DNA of 45,644 nt from Acidobacteriota bacterium (GTDB taxonomy: Bacteria > Acidobacteriota > Vicinamibacteria > Vicinamibacterales > JACPPN01), in contig JACPPN010000141.1 in NCBI GenBank assembly GCA_016190995.1, forward strand, positions 1 through 45,644. Direction: 5' to 3'. Made by a program: the position numbers and the translations under genes. Shown here piece by piece: positions 27,618 to 35,868 of this stretch; the stretch's first letter is position 1, and each line of letters begins with the position of its first letter. Under the pieces are notes generated by a model. That model worked only from the letters and a program-made list of their open reading frames with translations. It ran no database searches and was not told where the DNA came from.

Positions 27618-28649
27618 ATGATGGGCACTAGCTTTAGAGACGAGATGCAGGCACTGACCGACAGCATCCTCACCTCGACGCGAGCGCGCAAGGGTACGGT
27701 GGACACGATCAAAGCGCAAGCCGACAGCATGTTGACGGCGTTTGCCCGGGACCGTGCGGCGGCGGCGGAGACCCAGAACGCCGCTCGATCGGCCGAGCGC
27801 CAGGCCAGAGCCACGGGCCGTCGGGCTCGCGTCGTGGAGGTCCGAACGATGCGCCAACGGTTTCGCCGCGACCACGAGCGGATGTGGCGAGATCTCCCGC
27901 GGCGGCTCGCCCAAACCGACAGGACCATCGTCGCCTATGTGGCATCCCGCTTGGCTGACTCGGCAACAGTCCGTCGCCGGATGGCCAAGGCCCAAGACCG
28001 GATGGCGAAATCGCAACGGGACGGGCTGGCGGCCGGCCGCCGGAGCCGCTCCGGAGCGGTGGTCGATCTCACGGACGGCTTTGGTACGGCCCGCCGAGTC
28101 AGCGCACAGCGGCTTGCGGGAGGCCTGGAAGCATTCATGACAGAGCTGCAATCCCGCGTAGCCAGCCTGCTCGCCAATGCACGCACGGCTCGCACGGAGG
28201 GCCGACGCGAAACGGCGAAGGAACTGGAACAGGTGATCACAGCCGTGCGAAACCGAACGGACGCGATTGCGGCCGACACGCGAGGGCTCTTGAATGGATT
28301 TCGGCGATCGCACGCCGACATGGCCGGCCGACTCCAGGACGACCTAACCTCTGGCGCAAAAGAGCGCCGCGCCGAAGTCGGTCGCCTGCTGGCCGGCTTC
28401 AGATCCTGGCTTGGGGCACTCTCGGAGGATCTTCTGGCCGCCCACCACATCTGGAATAGCTTGCCGCCCGTCCAGCCCGCCGTCGCGACGCGGCGAGCGA
28501 CCCCCGCGATGCGGGCCGGGGCCGTGGGAGGCGATCGGTGGGCGAAGGCGCGTGTGCAGGCGGAAGCAGCCGCACGAAGCGAAGCCGAGGAAGACAGAAG
28601 CAAGCGAGAGGCGCGCGCGACCGGCCGAAAAGGCAAGAGTGCACCCTAG
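27618..28649 (+). CDS. gvpC: GvpC-like gas vesicle outer-surface/scaffold protein
   Basis: Immediately downstream of gvpA; LEAFMTELQSRVASLLANARTARTEGRRETAKEL resembles the GvpC repeat LLAFHKELQETSQQFLSATAQARIAQAEKQAQEL; LLNGF to LLAGF period is exactly 33 residues. Confidence 0.75.
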   Translation: MMGTSFRDEMQALTDSILTSTRARKGTVDTIKAQADSMLTAFARDRAAAAETQNAARSAERQARATGRRARVVEVRTMRQRFRRDHERMWRDLPRRLAQTDRTIVAYVASRLADSATVRRRMAKAQDRMAKSQRDGLAAGRRSRSGAVVDLTDGFGTARRVSAQRLAGGLEAFMTELQSRVASLLANARTARTEGRRETAKELEQVITAVRNRTDAIAADTRGLLNGFRRSHADMAGRLQDDLTSGAKERRAEVGRLLAGFRSWLGALSEDLLAAHHIWNSLPPVQPAVATRRATPAMRAGAVGGDRWAKARVQAEAAARSEAEEDRSKREARATGRKGKSAP

Positions 28650-28736
28650 GAACGCTGATCCAGCCAGCTCTTTTTGCTGCGCGCTGAGAAGAGTGGCTGG
28701 TCGGCCGCGTCGGCGCGCGAGGAGCCTGTGCCGCGT

Positions 28737-29771
28737 ATGAGCTACCAGGAAGAACTGACCGTCCTGACCTTGGAGAAGCAGCCCGACTTCGTTGAGACTC
28801 CCTACATCGAGAGTCTCACCACGCGGGCCCTCGACTATGTCAGAGCGGGGTATCCGGTCCATTTCTGCGGGCCTGCCGGCACCGGTAAGACTGCTCTGGC
28901 GATGCACGTGGCCGCCAGGCTGGGCCGGCAGGTCATTTTGATCCACGGCGACGACGAGTTTGGGAGCTCCGACCTGATTGGCGGACAGTTGGGCTATCGA
29001 TCGACCAAGGTGATTGACAACTTCATCCACTCGGTCCTGAAAAAAGAAGAGAGTGTCTCCAAGCAGTGGGTGGACAACCGGCTGACGACGGCGTGCAAAT
29101 ACGGATTCACCCTCATCTACGACGAGTTCACCAGGTCTCGGCCCGAGGCCAACAACGTGCTGCTCGCGATTCTGGGAGAGCGATTGCTCGAGCTGCCCAG
29201 CGTGCGTCTCGGAGAGGGCTACATTCAGGTGCACCCGCATTTCAGCGCCATTTTTACCAGCAACCCTGAGGAGTACGCCGGCGTCCACAAGACTCAAGAT
29301 GCCCTGATGGACCGCATGATCTCGCTCAAGCTGGATCACCCTGACCTCGAGACCGAGGTGGGTATCACGCAGGCGAAATCGGGCATCCCATGGAGAGACG
29401 CGAAAGCGATTGTGGCTATCGTCCGCGAGTTCCGCACCCTCGGCGTGAACAACGCGCGCCCGACGATCCGAGCCTGCATCATGCTCGGCCGTATCGTCGC
29501 GATGCGGGGCGGCACGGTGGCCGCCGGCGATCCGACGTTTCGGGAGCTGTGCCGCGACGTGTTGAACGCTGACTACATCAAAGTCACGCGCGATGGGCAA
29601 GCGGCCGGTCTCGAGCGGCTGGATGAGATCATCGAAAAGTGCTGCCCCCGCTCGTCCACACTCGTTGTGATCGCGGCGGAATCCCCAAGGACGGCTCCAC
29701 CACCCGCCCGCCGCAGGCAGCCGCTTGTCAACGTGGCATCGGCAGCGGAGGGAGCTCATCATGGGGCTTGA
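28737..29771 (+). CDS. gvpN: Gas vesicle protein GvpN (MoxR-type AAA+ ATPase)
   Basis: PDFVETPYIESLTTRALDYVRAGYPVHFCGPAGTGKTALAMHVAARLGRQVILIHGDDEFGSSDLIGG...LIYDEFTRSRPEANNVLLAILGERLLELP...FTSNPEEYAGVHKTQDALMDRMI. Confidence 0.97.
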   Translation: MSYQEELTVLTLEKQPDFVETPYIESLTTRALDYVRAGYPVHFCGPAGTGKTALAMHVAARLGRQVILIHGDDEFGSSDLIGGQLGYRSTKVIDNFIHSVLKKEESVSKQWVDNRLTTACKYGFTLIYDEFTRSRPEANNVLLAILGERLLELPSVRLGEGYIQVHPHFSAIFTSNPEEYAGVHKTQDALMDRMISLKLDHPDLETEVGITQAKSGIPWRDAKAIVAIVREFRTLGVNNARPTIRACIMLGRIVAMRGGTVAAGDPTFRELCRDVLNADYIKVTRDGQAAGLERLDEIIEKCCPRSSTLVVIAAESPRTAPPPARRRQPLVNVASAAEGAHHGA

Positions 29772-30087
29772 CAGGCGGGGTGTGCAACAGATTCGAACCA
29801 TGGCGAGGCTGGTCGATGGTCGCCGCAGCCGCACCGCGCACGGCGCGTTGCTGGAGCTTTCCATGCTCGAAATGGAAAAGCAGCGACTCCTGCGGGAGAT
29901 GCAGCGAGCCGAACGGCGATGCACCGAGATTCGGAGGCGAGTGGCTGACATCAACGTCAAGGAACAGCGACTCCACCGGTTTACCGAAAATCGTGGGAGC
30001 GCGGCGCCAGAGCAACCGCTCGCCTCACCACTTCCGACCTATGCAGTCCCGACGGAGAAGCTGCGAAGAAGGCGGCTGTCTTACTGA
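29761..30087 (+). CDS. GvpV-like coiled-coil protein
   Basis: ALLELSMLEMEKQRLLREMQRAERRCTEIRRRVADINVKEQRLHRF; overlaps the gvpN 3' end and lies between gvpN and gvpF as gvpV does in other clusters. Confidence 0.6.
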   Translation: MGLDRRGVQQIRTMARLVDGRRSRTAHGALLELSMLEMEKQRLLREMQRAERRCTEIRRRVADINVKEQRLHRFTENRGSAAPEQPLASPLPTYAVPTEKLRRRRLSY

Positions 30088-30139
30088 GCGGGGCGGAGTC
30101 CTGCGCGCCAGTCGCTCGCGCTTCACCGGAGTCGCGCCC

Positions 30140-30355
30140 ATGAGGAACATTCCGACTTCTCGTGATGCCAAGTCCTCCTTGCGAGGAGCGGCGTTTCAAA
30201 CGGTGTGGACCCTGAACAGCCGCGGCGTCGCGTGTCGCATGCGCAAAGAGATCATGACGCTGCGGCGACTGCGTCAGGATCCATTGGATCTGGTGAGCGG
30301 ACACGCCCTGCGCGGCTGGATGCGTATCCGCCGTGGCACTGTCATGGTGACCTGA
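30140..30355 (+). CDS. Small uncharacterised gvp-locus protein (about 71 aa)
   Basis: MRNIPTSRDAKSSLRGAAFQTVWTLNSRGVACRMRKEIMTLRRLRQDPLDLVSGHALRGWMRIRRGTVMVT*; its TGA overlaps the ATG of the next gvpF (TGATG). Confidence 0.5.
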   Translation: MRNIPTSRDAKSSLRGAAFQTVWTLNSRGVACRMRKEIMTLRRLRQDPLDLVSGHALRGWMRIRRGTVMVT

Positions 30356-31158
30356 TGTCAACAGAAACGCGTGACATCGCGCGCACAACGACGCCAAGGC
30401 CGGCGGCCAGGCTGGACTCCGGGCCGGCACGCTACGTGTACGGCATCACTTACGGGAGCATGCATCGGCGGTACGTAGGTCTTGGCCTCGATGGCGCTAC
30501 GGTGTACGCCATCGGCCTCGGGCCGATCGCCGCGCTGGTGAGCAACGTAGCCACGAAGCGGTTTCGACCCGAGCGCGGCAAGCTCGCGGCCCACCACGGC
30601 GTCATCAAGAGGTGTGCCGGGGAAGGAGCGGTTCTGCCGGTGGCGTTCGGGACCATCGCTGACAGCGACGACGCCGTACGAGAGATCCTGGAGAAGAACA
30701 GGGAGGCGTTCCTGGAACAATTGAATGGCGTTCGCGGGAAGGTCGAGATGGGCCTCCGCGTCGCCTGGGACGTCCCCAACATCTTCGAATATTTCGTGAA
30801 ACATCACGTGGAGCTGGCAGCGTTGCGCGATCACGTGTTTGGCAAACAGCGCGGTCCCTCCCATGAGGACAAGATCGAGCTGGGTCGCTTGTTCGATCAC
30901 TTGCTGGGCGAGGAACGGGAGGCTCACACCGAAAAGGTGGAAGACATCTTGTCGGCGCGGTGTGCCGAGATCAAGCGCAATCCGCCGCGGAACGAACGGG
31001 AGGTGATGAACCTCGCCTGTTTGGTCGAACGGGAGGCGCTGAAAGGATTCGAGGACGGCGTGTTTGCGGCGGCCAGGCTCTTCGATAACAACTTCGCCTT
31101 TGATTTCAACGGACCATGGGCTCCGTACAATTTCGTCAGCGTGGCGCTGGAGCTGTGA
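30355..31158 (+). CDS. gvpF: GvpL/GvpF family gas vesicle protein (second copy)
   Basis: RYVYGITYGSMHRRYVGLGLDG...AVLPVAFGTIADSDDAVREIL...FDFNGPWAPYNFVSVALEL. Confidence 0.94.
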   Translation: MSTETRDIARTTTPRPAARLDSGPARYVYGITYGSMHRRYVGLGLDGATVYAIGLGPIAALVSNVATKRFRPERGKLAAHHGVIKRCAGEGAVLPVAFGTIADSDDAVREILEKNREAFLEQLNGVRGKVEMGLRVAWDVPNIFEYFVKHHVELAALRDHVFGKQRGPSHEDKIELGRLFDHLLGEEREAHTEKVEDILSARCAEIKRNPPRNEREVMNLACLVEREALKGFEDGVFAAARLFDNNFAFDFNGPWAPYNFVSVALEL

Positions 31159-31565
31159 CCGCTCGCATGTTCCTCGTGGACGATTTATTGCTGGCGCCGT
31201 TCTCAGGCCTGCTTTGGGTCTTCAAACAGATCTATGAGGCGGCCGAGCAGGAACAGGCCCAAGAGGCGGAATCCCTGACCGAGTCCCTCGGCGAGCTGTA
31301 CCGAAAGCTCGAGACCGGAGCGGTGACGGAAGAAGAGTTTGCAGCCGGAGAAAAGATGCTCCTCGACCGACTGGAGGCAATCCAAGGCCGGGACGAAGAT
31401 GTCCAGGAAGAGCCTGAGGATGAATCCGAAGTTACTCAAGCCGAAGACGAGGAGATCGAGGATGTCCCTGCAGAGATAGAGGACCATTTCGACGGGCAAG
31501 AGAGCGAGGACGAGCCCAAAGAGAACGGGATCGACCAAGACCCCGAAGCGAGCCATAACAAATAG
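31155..31565 (+). CDS. gvpG: Gas vesicle protein GvpG with acidic C-terminal extension
   Basis: MFLVDDLLLAPFSGLLWVFKQIYEAAEQEQAQEAESLTESLGELYRKLETGAVTEEEFAAGEKMLLDRLEAI; start GTG 31155 or ATG 31167. Confidence 0.92.
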   Translation: MTARMFLVDDLLLAPFSGLLWVFKQIYEAAEQEQAQEAESLTESLGELYRKLETGAVTEEEFAAGEKMLLDRLEAIQGRDEDVQEEPEDESEVTQAEDEEIEDVPAEIEDHFDGQESEDEPKENGIDQDPEASHNK

Positions 31566-31628
31566 GAAACGTGGAGAGGTTGAACCCCCTTCGTTCACCG
31601 GACGCAACCGCCGCAAGAGGAGGGCAAG

Positions 31629-31982
31629 ATGGAGTCAGGTAACGAACCCGGGCCGGCGGAGTTGCGCGCGAGCGAGCCCGGAACGAGCGAGCGTAGTGTT
31701 GGCGAAGTTGGAGGGCCGCTAAAATCCGCAAGGGCTTCCGGGTCCGAGAGACCTGGCGGGGCGGACCAGATAGCGCTCGAACGGCTTCTCGCGATGGCAC
31801 AACGATACCGGAACGAAGGACGACTGTGGCTGGCGATGGAGCTGTACTGGAAGCTCGTCGAGAAGCACCCAGAAGCGCCGCAATCGGACGTTGCACAGCG
31901 CGCGTTGCTGAAGCTGGCCGGCGACTATGGGCGCGACGGGTTCCGCCACGTCGCTCGCGGCATCTACGAGCGCCTGTTGTAA
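31629..31982 (+). CDS. Small TPR-like protein of the gvp locus (gvpW-position)
   Basis: ALERLLAMAQRYRNEGRLWLAMELYWKLVEKHPEAPQSDVAQRALLKLAGDYGRDGFRHVARGIYERLL; lies between gvpG and a gvpJ-type gene. Confidence 0.6.
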   Translation: MESGNEPGPAELRASEPGTSERSVGEVGGPLKSARASGSERPGGADQIALERLLAMAQRYRNEGRLWLAMELYWKLVEKHPEAPQSDVAQRALLKLAGDYGRDGFRHVARGIYERLL

Positions 31983-31997
31983 CCGGGAGGGGGACCC

Positions 31998-32219
31998 GTG
32001 GCAAGGTGGGATCCAGAAAGCGTCTCGCTGTGCGAGACCCTTGATCGGGTGTTGAACAAGGGAGTGGTGGTTGGAGGGGAGATCGTGATCTCAGTGGCGG
32101 AAATCGATCTTCTCTACCTCGGCGTACAGCTCATGCTCACTTCGGTCGAAACCGCATCCCAGCTCAAACTGACCTTGAGACCGCCGGCGTGGGCTGGCTC
32201 GTCGCCGAGCATCGTATGA
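31998..32219 (+). CDS. gvpJ: GvpA-family minor protein (GvpJ/GvpS type)
   Basis: SVSLCETLDRVLNKGVVVGGEIVISVAEIDLLYLGVQLMLTSVETA; GTG start. Confidence 0.9.
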   Translation: MARWDPESVSLCETLDRVLNKGVVVGGEIVISVAEIDLLYLGVQLMLTSVETASQLKLTLRPPAWAGSSPSIV

Positions 32220-32560
32220 CACGTGAAGGCGGCGTTCTGGCGCGACAGTCCACCAGCGAGGCTCCCGGGGTGATGGGTTCGATCGCCTTCGCCCAGCCAC
32301 CGCGAATCACGCTGGACCCAGAGGACATCAAGAAGGGGCTGGGTCAACTGGTCCTAACCGTGATCCAGTTGATCCGGGAGCTCTTGGAACGACAGGCGCT
32401 CCGGCGCATCAACGCCGGCTCTCTCACGGAGGAGGAGATTGAACGGTTGGGCCTGACCTTCTTGCGGCTCGGCGAGCAGATGGTGTGGCTCAAGAACGAG
32501 TTCGGGCTCGCGGATGAGGATCTGAACCTGGACCTCGGTCCTCTTGGTAGGCTGATCTAG
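32216..32560 (+). CDS. gvpK: Gas vesicle protein GvpK
   Basis: ITLDPEDIKKGLGQLVLTVIQLIRELLERQALRRINAGSLTEEEIERLGLTFLRLGEQMVWLKNEFGLADEDLNLDLGPLG; ATGA overlap with gvpJ. Confidence 0.96.
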   Translation: MTREGGVLARQSTSEAPGVMGSIAFAQPPRITLDPEDIKKGLGQLVLTVIQLIRELLERQALRRINAGSLTEEEIERLGLTFLRLGEQMVWLKNEFGLADEDLNLDLGPLGRLI

Positions 32561-32569
32561 GCACCGCGC

Positions 32570-32902
32570 ATGGCGATCGCGCAAGCAGGTGTGCAACACG
32601 CAGTAGGGTCCGCAACGTTAGCGGACGTCCTTGAGCGGGTCCTGGACAAGGGTCTCGTTATTGCCGGTGACATCAAGATCAAGCTTGTCGATATTGAACT
32701 GCTCACGATCCAGATTCGTCTGTTGATCTGCTCGGTCGACAAGGCGCGTGAGATGGGCATCGATTGGTGGATGACGAATTCCTACCTTAGCTCCCACGGC
32801 AAGCGACACGAGGAGGCGGTGGAGCATAAGCACAAACTGGCGGCTCTGCGAGAGCGCCTCGCTCAAATGGAGGCGCAGGTCGAATTCATGTGTCGGCCTT
32901 GA
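32570..32902 (+). CDS. GvpA-family minor protein (GvpJ/M/S type) with coiled-coil C-terminal extension
   Basis: TLADVLERVLDKGLVIAGDIKIKLVDIELLTIQIRLLICSVDKAREMGIDWW, then KHKLAALRERLAQMEAQVEFMCRP. Confidence 0.92.
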   Translation: MAIAQAGVQHAVGSATLADVLERVLDKGLVIAGDIKIKLVDIELLTIQIRLLICSVDKAREMGIDWWMTNSYLSSHGKRHEEAVEHKHKLAALRERLAQMEAQVEFMCRP

Positions 32903-32953
32903 TCGACTCGCGGGTTGGCGAGGGTTGGCAAGACAGGATGTGAGTTCGTTTGG

Positions 32954-33214
32954 CTAGAATCGCCTGAGGCGCATGCTTGAAACCATGCTCGACACTCTCA
33001 CTGGCCCCCGGTGTGGCTGCTGACGCGACGACAAGCTTGGAGAGGCAAGCGACGGCGGCAGCGTGCAGCCCCGCCAGTTCTGGACGCACTGCCACATCTC
33101 GTCGAGGTCGGCACGAAGCACGGTGAGATCCTGCTGCAGGTCGCGCAGGTCCACCCGAATCTTCTCGAGGTCAGTTTCAACGCTGGGCATGTGTTGCTTC
33201 CCCTCGCGGGCCAT
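32954..33214 (-). CDS. Small coiled-coil protein convergent to the gvp cluster
   Basis: MAREGKQHMPSVETDLEKIRVDLRDLQQDLTVLRADLDEMWQCV: clear heptad pattern; no recognised family. Confidence 0.4.
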   Translation of the reverse strand: MAREGKQHMPSVETDLEKIRVDLRDLQQDLTVLRADLDEMWQCVQNWRGCTLPPSLASPSLSSRQQPHRGPVRVSSMVSSMRLRRF

Positions 33215-33690
33215 GCTCGGCCCTCCCCCCATACTGCGTGTCTTCCTCTCGGGTGACCACACCTGAAACGGTGCTTGAGTAAACCACAAAGTCGCAAGCT
33301 TGTTTTCAACTTTTCGCGGGCATTACGAAATTGTTATCGCAGGCCTGCCTGATCCCGTCGCGAAACGCGCTTTCGCTCGCCTGAGACTTACACTTTTGTC
33401 TTGAGGTGAGACAGACCGGTCTAGAAGGCAGGTTATCGGAGTGGAGTCAGCGGGCCGAGCGAACATGAACGCGTCTTTGGCCTCGGGAAAGCCTCTGTTT
33501 CCGGCGCGTCAGCGCTGGCGCGGGCCGCATGGTGTGCTGGGACGACATGGCACTCGAGCAGTCGTAGCGCTTGCGGGCGGAGGCGAGGGGTCACCGAGTG
33601 CCTGAGAGAAAAAAGGCCGGGCGCGTCGTTGAGGCGGGATTCCTCGACGCGATCATGCGGTGAGGACGTGCGGCATTCTGCCGCGGTTCC

Positions 33691-34014
33691 TCACGCGGTC
33701 TTGCTGCGGGCGAGGGTCGGCCGCCGAGTGAGCAGGTGACGTCGCCGATCGCCGCGGAACCGAAGCTGCGGCCGCCGGAGATCCATTTCCCATCCCGGCG
33801 AGTGATACGTGCACGACGTGCAACGCAGGCACACCCGCTTCTGCTCGAAGTGCAGCACCAGATCGTGGCCGTGCAGCAGGCGGCACATGACTTCGCTCAC
33901 ACGCTTCAACCTTCGGGCAAGGAACCCGCCCTGTGCCAGCTGCGCATCAACATCATCGCTGTCCGGCTGCGCCGCCGGTCGGGCGGTGGCGAGGCGAGGA
34001 TAGTCGATCACCAT
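33691..34014 (-). CDS. Conserved hypothetical protein with CxxC knuckle
   Basis: MVIDYPRL...VMCRLLHGHDLVLHFEQKRVCLRCTSCTYHSPGWEMD. Confidence 0.55.
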   Translation of the reverse strand: MVIDYPRLATARPAAQPDSDDVDAQLAQGGFLARRLKRVSEVMCRLLHGHDLVLHFEQKRVCLRCTSCTYHSPGWEMDLRRPQLRFRGDRRRHLLTRRPTLARSKTA

Positions 34015-34416
34015 ATTGCGTCGGTCTCTCCTGGGTCCGTCCGTGGACCCACTCATGAACAGAACGTAGAGCTCCGATGCGCAGGCCCGCGGGCACTCTA
34101 CCAAGAGCTGTGCCAGACGCAGTCCGTTCCCAACCATCCATTTCCCAATGCCTTACGGCAGTTCAGGTGGCGTCGTGGGAATGTAGCTCCAGGGAGTACA
34201 TACCTGTAGTACGGGGCTTCACGGCATAGTCGCGGCGGAGGGGCGCAGCTGTGGCCGTAGATGAACCAGCGCGTGGTGCAAGTCCCGCTGGGGGAAATTC
34301 CAGTCACAGATGCCGGAAACTTGGCGCCATGCAACCGTTCGCCGGTGAGCCGTGTTTCTCCAGGCGATGTCTACGGCTCGAGAAGTCCTGGAATGACGAT
34401 TGCTCTCAGGACTAAA

Positions 34417-34430
34417 CGTCACGCGTGACG
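34417..34430. promoter_or_regulatory. Perfect 14-bp palindrome upstream of the cytochrome c gene
   Basis: CGTCACGCGTGACG, about 66 bp upstream of ATG 34496. Confidence 0.4.
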
Positions 34431-34495
34431 GTCTCTCGAATGGCCGAACGGGTTCAACCACTGTGTCGGGATTCCGTTATTCACGGAGAGGATTC

Positions 34496-34840
34496 ATGCA
34501 TTCGGTGATGATTGGTGTCGTGGCGGCCGTGCTGCTGGCCGCGTCTGCGGAGGCGCAGGAGAAAGCCAAACTCGAGCGCGGCAGGCAGGTGTACGCCGAG
34601 CAGAAGTGCACGATGTGCCACTCGATCGAGGGGAAAGGGAACAAGAAGGGGCCCCTCGACGCCGTGGGTAGCAAGCTGACGGCTGACGAAATCCGGCAGT
34701 GGCATCTGGATCCGAAAACGATGGCGGAGAAGACGAAGTCCGTGCGTAAGCCCGCCATGCCGGCATATGCCAAGCTGCCGACGGCGGATCTCGACGCGCT
34801 CGTGGCCTACCTGCAGACTCTGAAGAAAGACGGGCAGTAA
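34496..34840 (+). CDS. Secreted c-type cytochrome
   Basis: Signal peptide MHSVMIGVVAAVLLAASAEAQ; heme motif CTMCH; ADLDALVAYLQTLKK. Confidence 0.93.
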   Translation: MHSVMIGVVAAVLLAASAEAQEKAKLERGRQVYAEQKCTMCHSIEGKGNKKGPLDAVGSKLTADEIRQWHLDPKTMAEKTKSVRKPAMPAYAKLPTADLDALVAYLQTLKKDGQ

Positions 34841-34986
34841 GGAGTCCCCGCAAGACCCGGAACGGGCCCGGCAACGGTCTCCACGCCGACCGACGGCGAG
34901 GCACACCCGTCGTTGTTCGCGTCGCCTGACGTTCGCGCGTAAGCGACCCGCATCCTTCGCGATCGTCGCGCGGTGACGTCTACCAC

Positions 34987-35125
34987 CTAGGAGCGTGTCT
35001 GAGTAATCCGAACACGCTCCTAGTAGGCCGGCTTCGCCGGCAGAAAACGCCAATGTTTCGAACATCTCGCGCGCGCAGCGCGCCTACTAGGAGCCCGTTC
35101 ACGCATTACTCGGACGGGCTCCTAG
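34987..35125. repeat. Nested palindromic (MITE/BIME-like) element with two hairpins
   Basis: CTAGGAGCGTGT-N13-ACACGCTCCTAG (34987-35023); CCTAGTAGGC (35019-35028) pairs GCCTACTAGG (35082-35091); CTAGGAGCCCGT-N15-ACGGGCTCCTAG (35087-35125). Confidence 0.9.
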
Positions 35126-35868
35126 ACAATGATGCCCTTGCGAACGGCGTACAACACGATCTCCGCCGTGTTGTGCAGATTGAGCTTCTGCATCAGATTC
35201 GATCGATGTGTTTCCACGGTCGAGAGGCCAAGGTCGAGCAGCGTGGCAACTTCTTTGTTCGAGCGTCCTTCTGCGAGGAGTTGAAGCACCTCTTTTTCGC
35301 GATCCGTCAGCAGGTGGTACGAATCGGTGAGACCGCGCGCTTGCAGGCGGCGCACATAGTCTTCGACGAGCACAGCCGTCACTGCCGGACTGAAGAACGG
35401 TTTGCCGGATGCAACCGCCCGGATCGCGGGGAGCAGGTCTTCATCTGTTGCGTTTTTCAGGAGGTAGGCGCGAGCACCGGCCGCGAGCGCCCGGATGATG
35501 TAGGACTCGTCTGAGTGCATGCTGAGGATGATGACGCGCGGCGGCCGTTCGAATTTCTGAGCGCGGGCCGCGACGTCGATCCCGTTCAGCTTGGGCATCC
35601 CGATGTCCACAATCAGGATGTCCGGCTGGTGTTCCTCACACAGCCTCACAGCCTCCAAACCGTCTGCAGCTTCCGCAACGACCACCAGGTCGGAAGCGGT
35701 CTCCAGCAAGCTCTTCACACCGCGGCGGACGATGCCGTGGTCGTCAGCGACCAGTATTCGCAAGCGCGGCCTCCGTGGTTCGGATCGCCAGCGGGAGGCG
35801 GATGCTGAGGGTCGTCCCGGCGCCCGGCGCACTGTGAACCGCCATAACCCCACCCAGCTCCCGAACAC
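35122..35868 (-). CDS. NarL/FixJ-family response regulator (LuxR-type HTH)
   Basis: RILVADDHGIVRRGVKSLLETA...ILIVDIGMPKLNGID...LTDREKEVLQLLAEGRSNKEVATLLDLGLSTVETHRSNLMQKL; true start may be near 35765. Confidence 0.95.
   Translation of the reverse strand: MFGSWVGLWRFTVRRAPGRPSASASRWRSEPRRPRLRILVADDHGIVRRGVKSLLETASDLVVVAEAADGLEAVRLCEEHQPDILIVDIGMPKLNGIDVAARAQKFERPPRVIILSMHSDESYIIRALAAGARAYLLKNATDEDLLPAIRAVASGKPFFSPAVTAVLVEDYVRRLQARGLTDSYHLLTDREKEVLQLLAEGRSNKEVATLLDLGLSTVETHRSNLMQKLNLHNTAEIVLYAVRKGIIV

Noticed and set aside
28344-29960. 538-aa minus-strand ORF over gvpC/gvpN
   Set aside because: Antisense to clearly coding GvpN; composition is artefactual.
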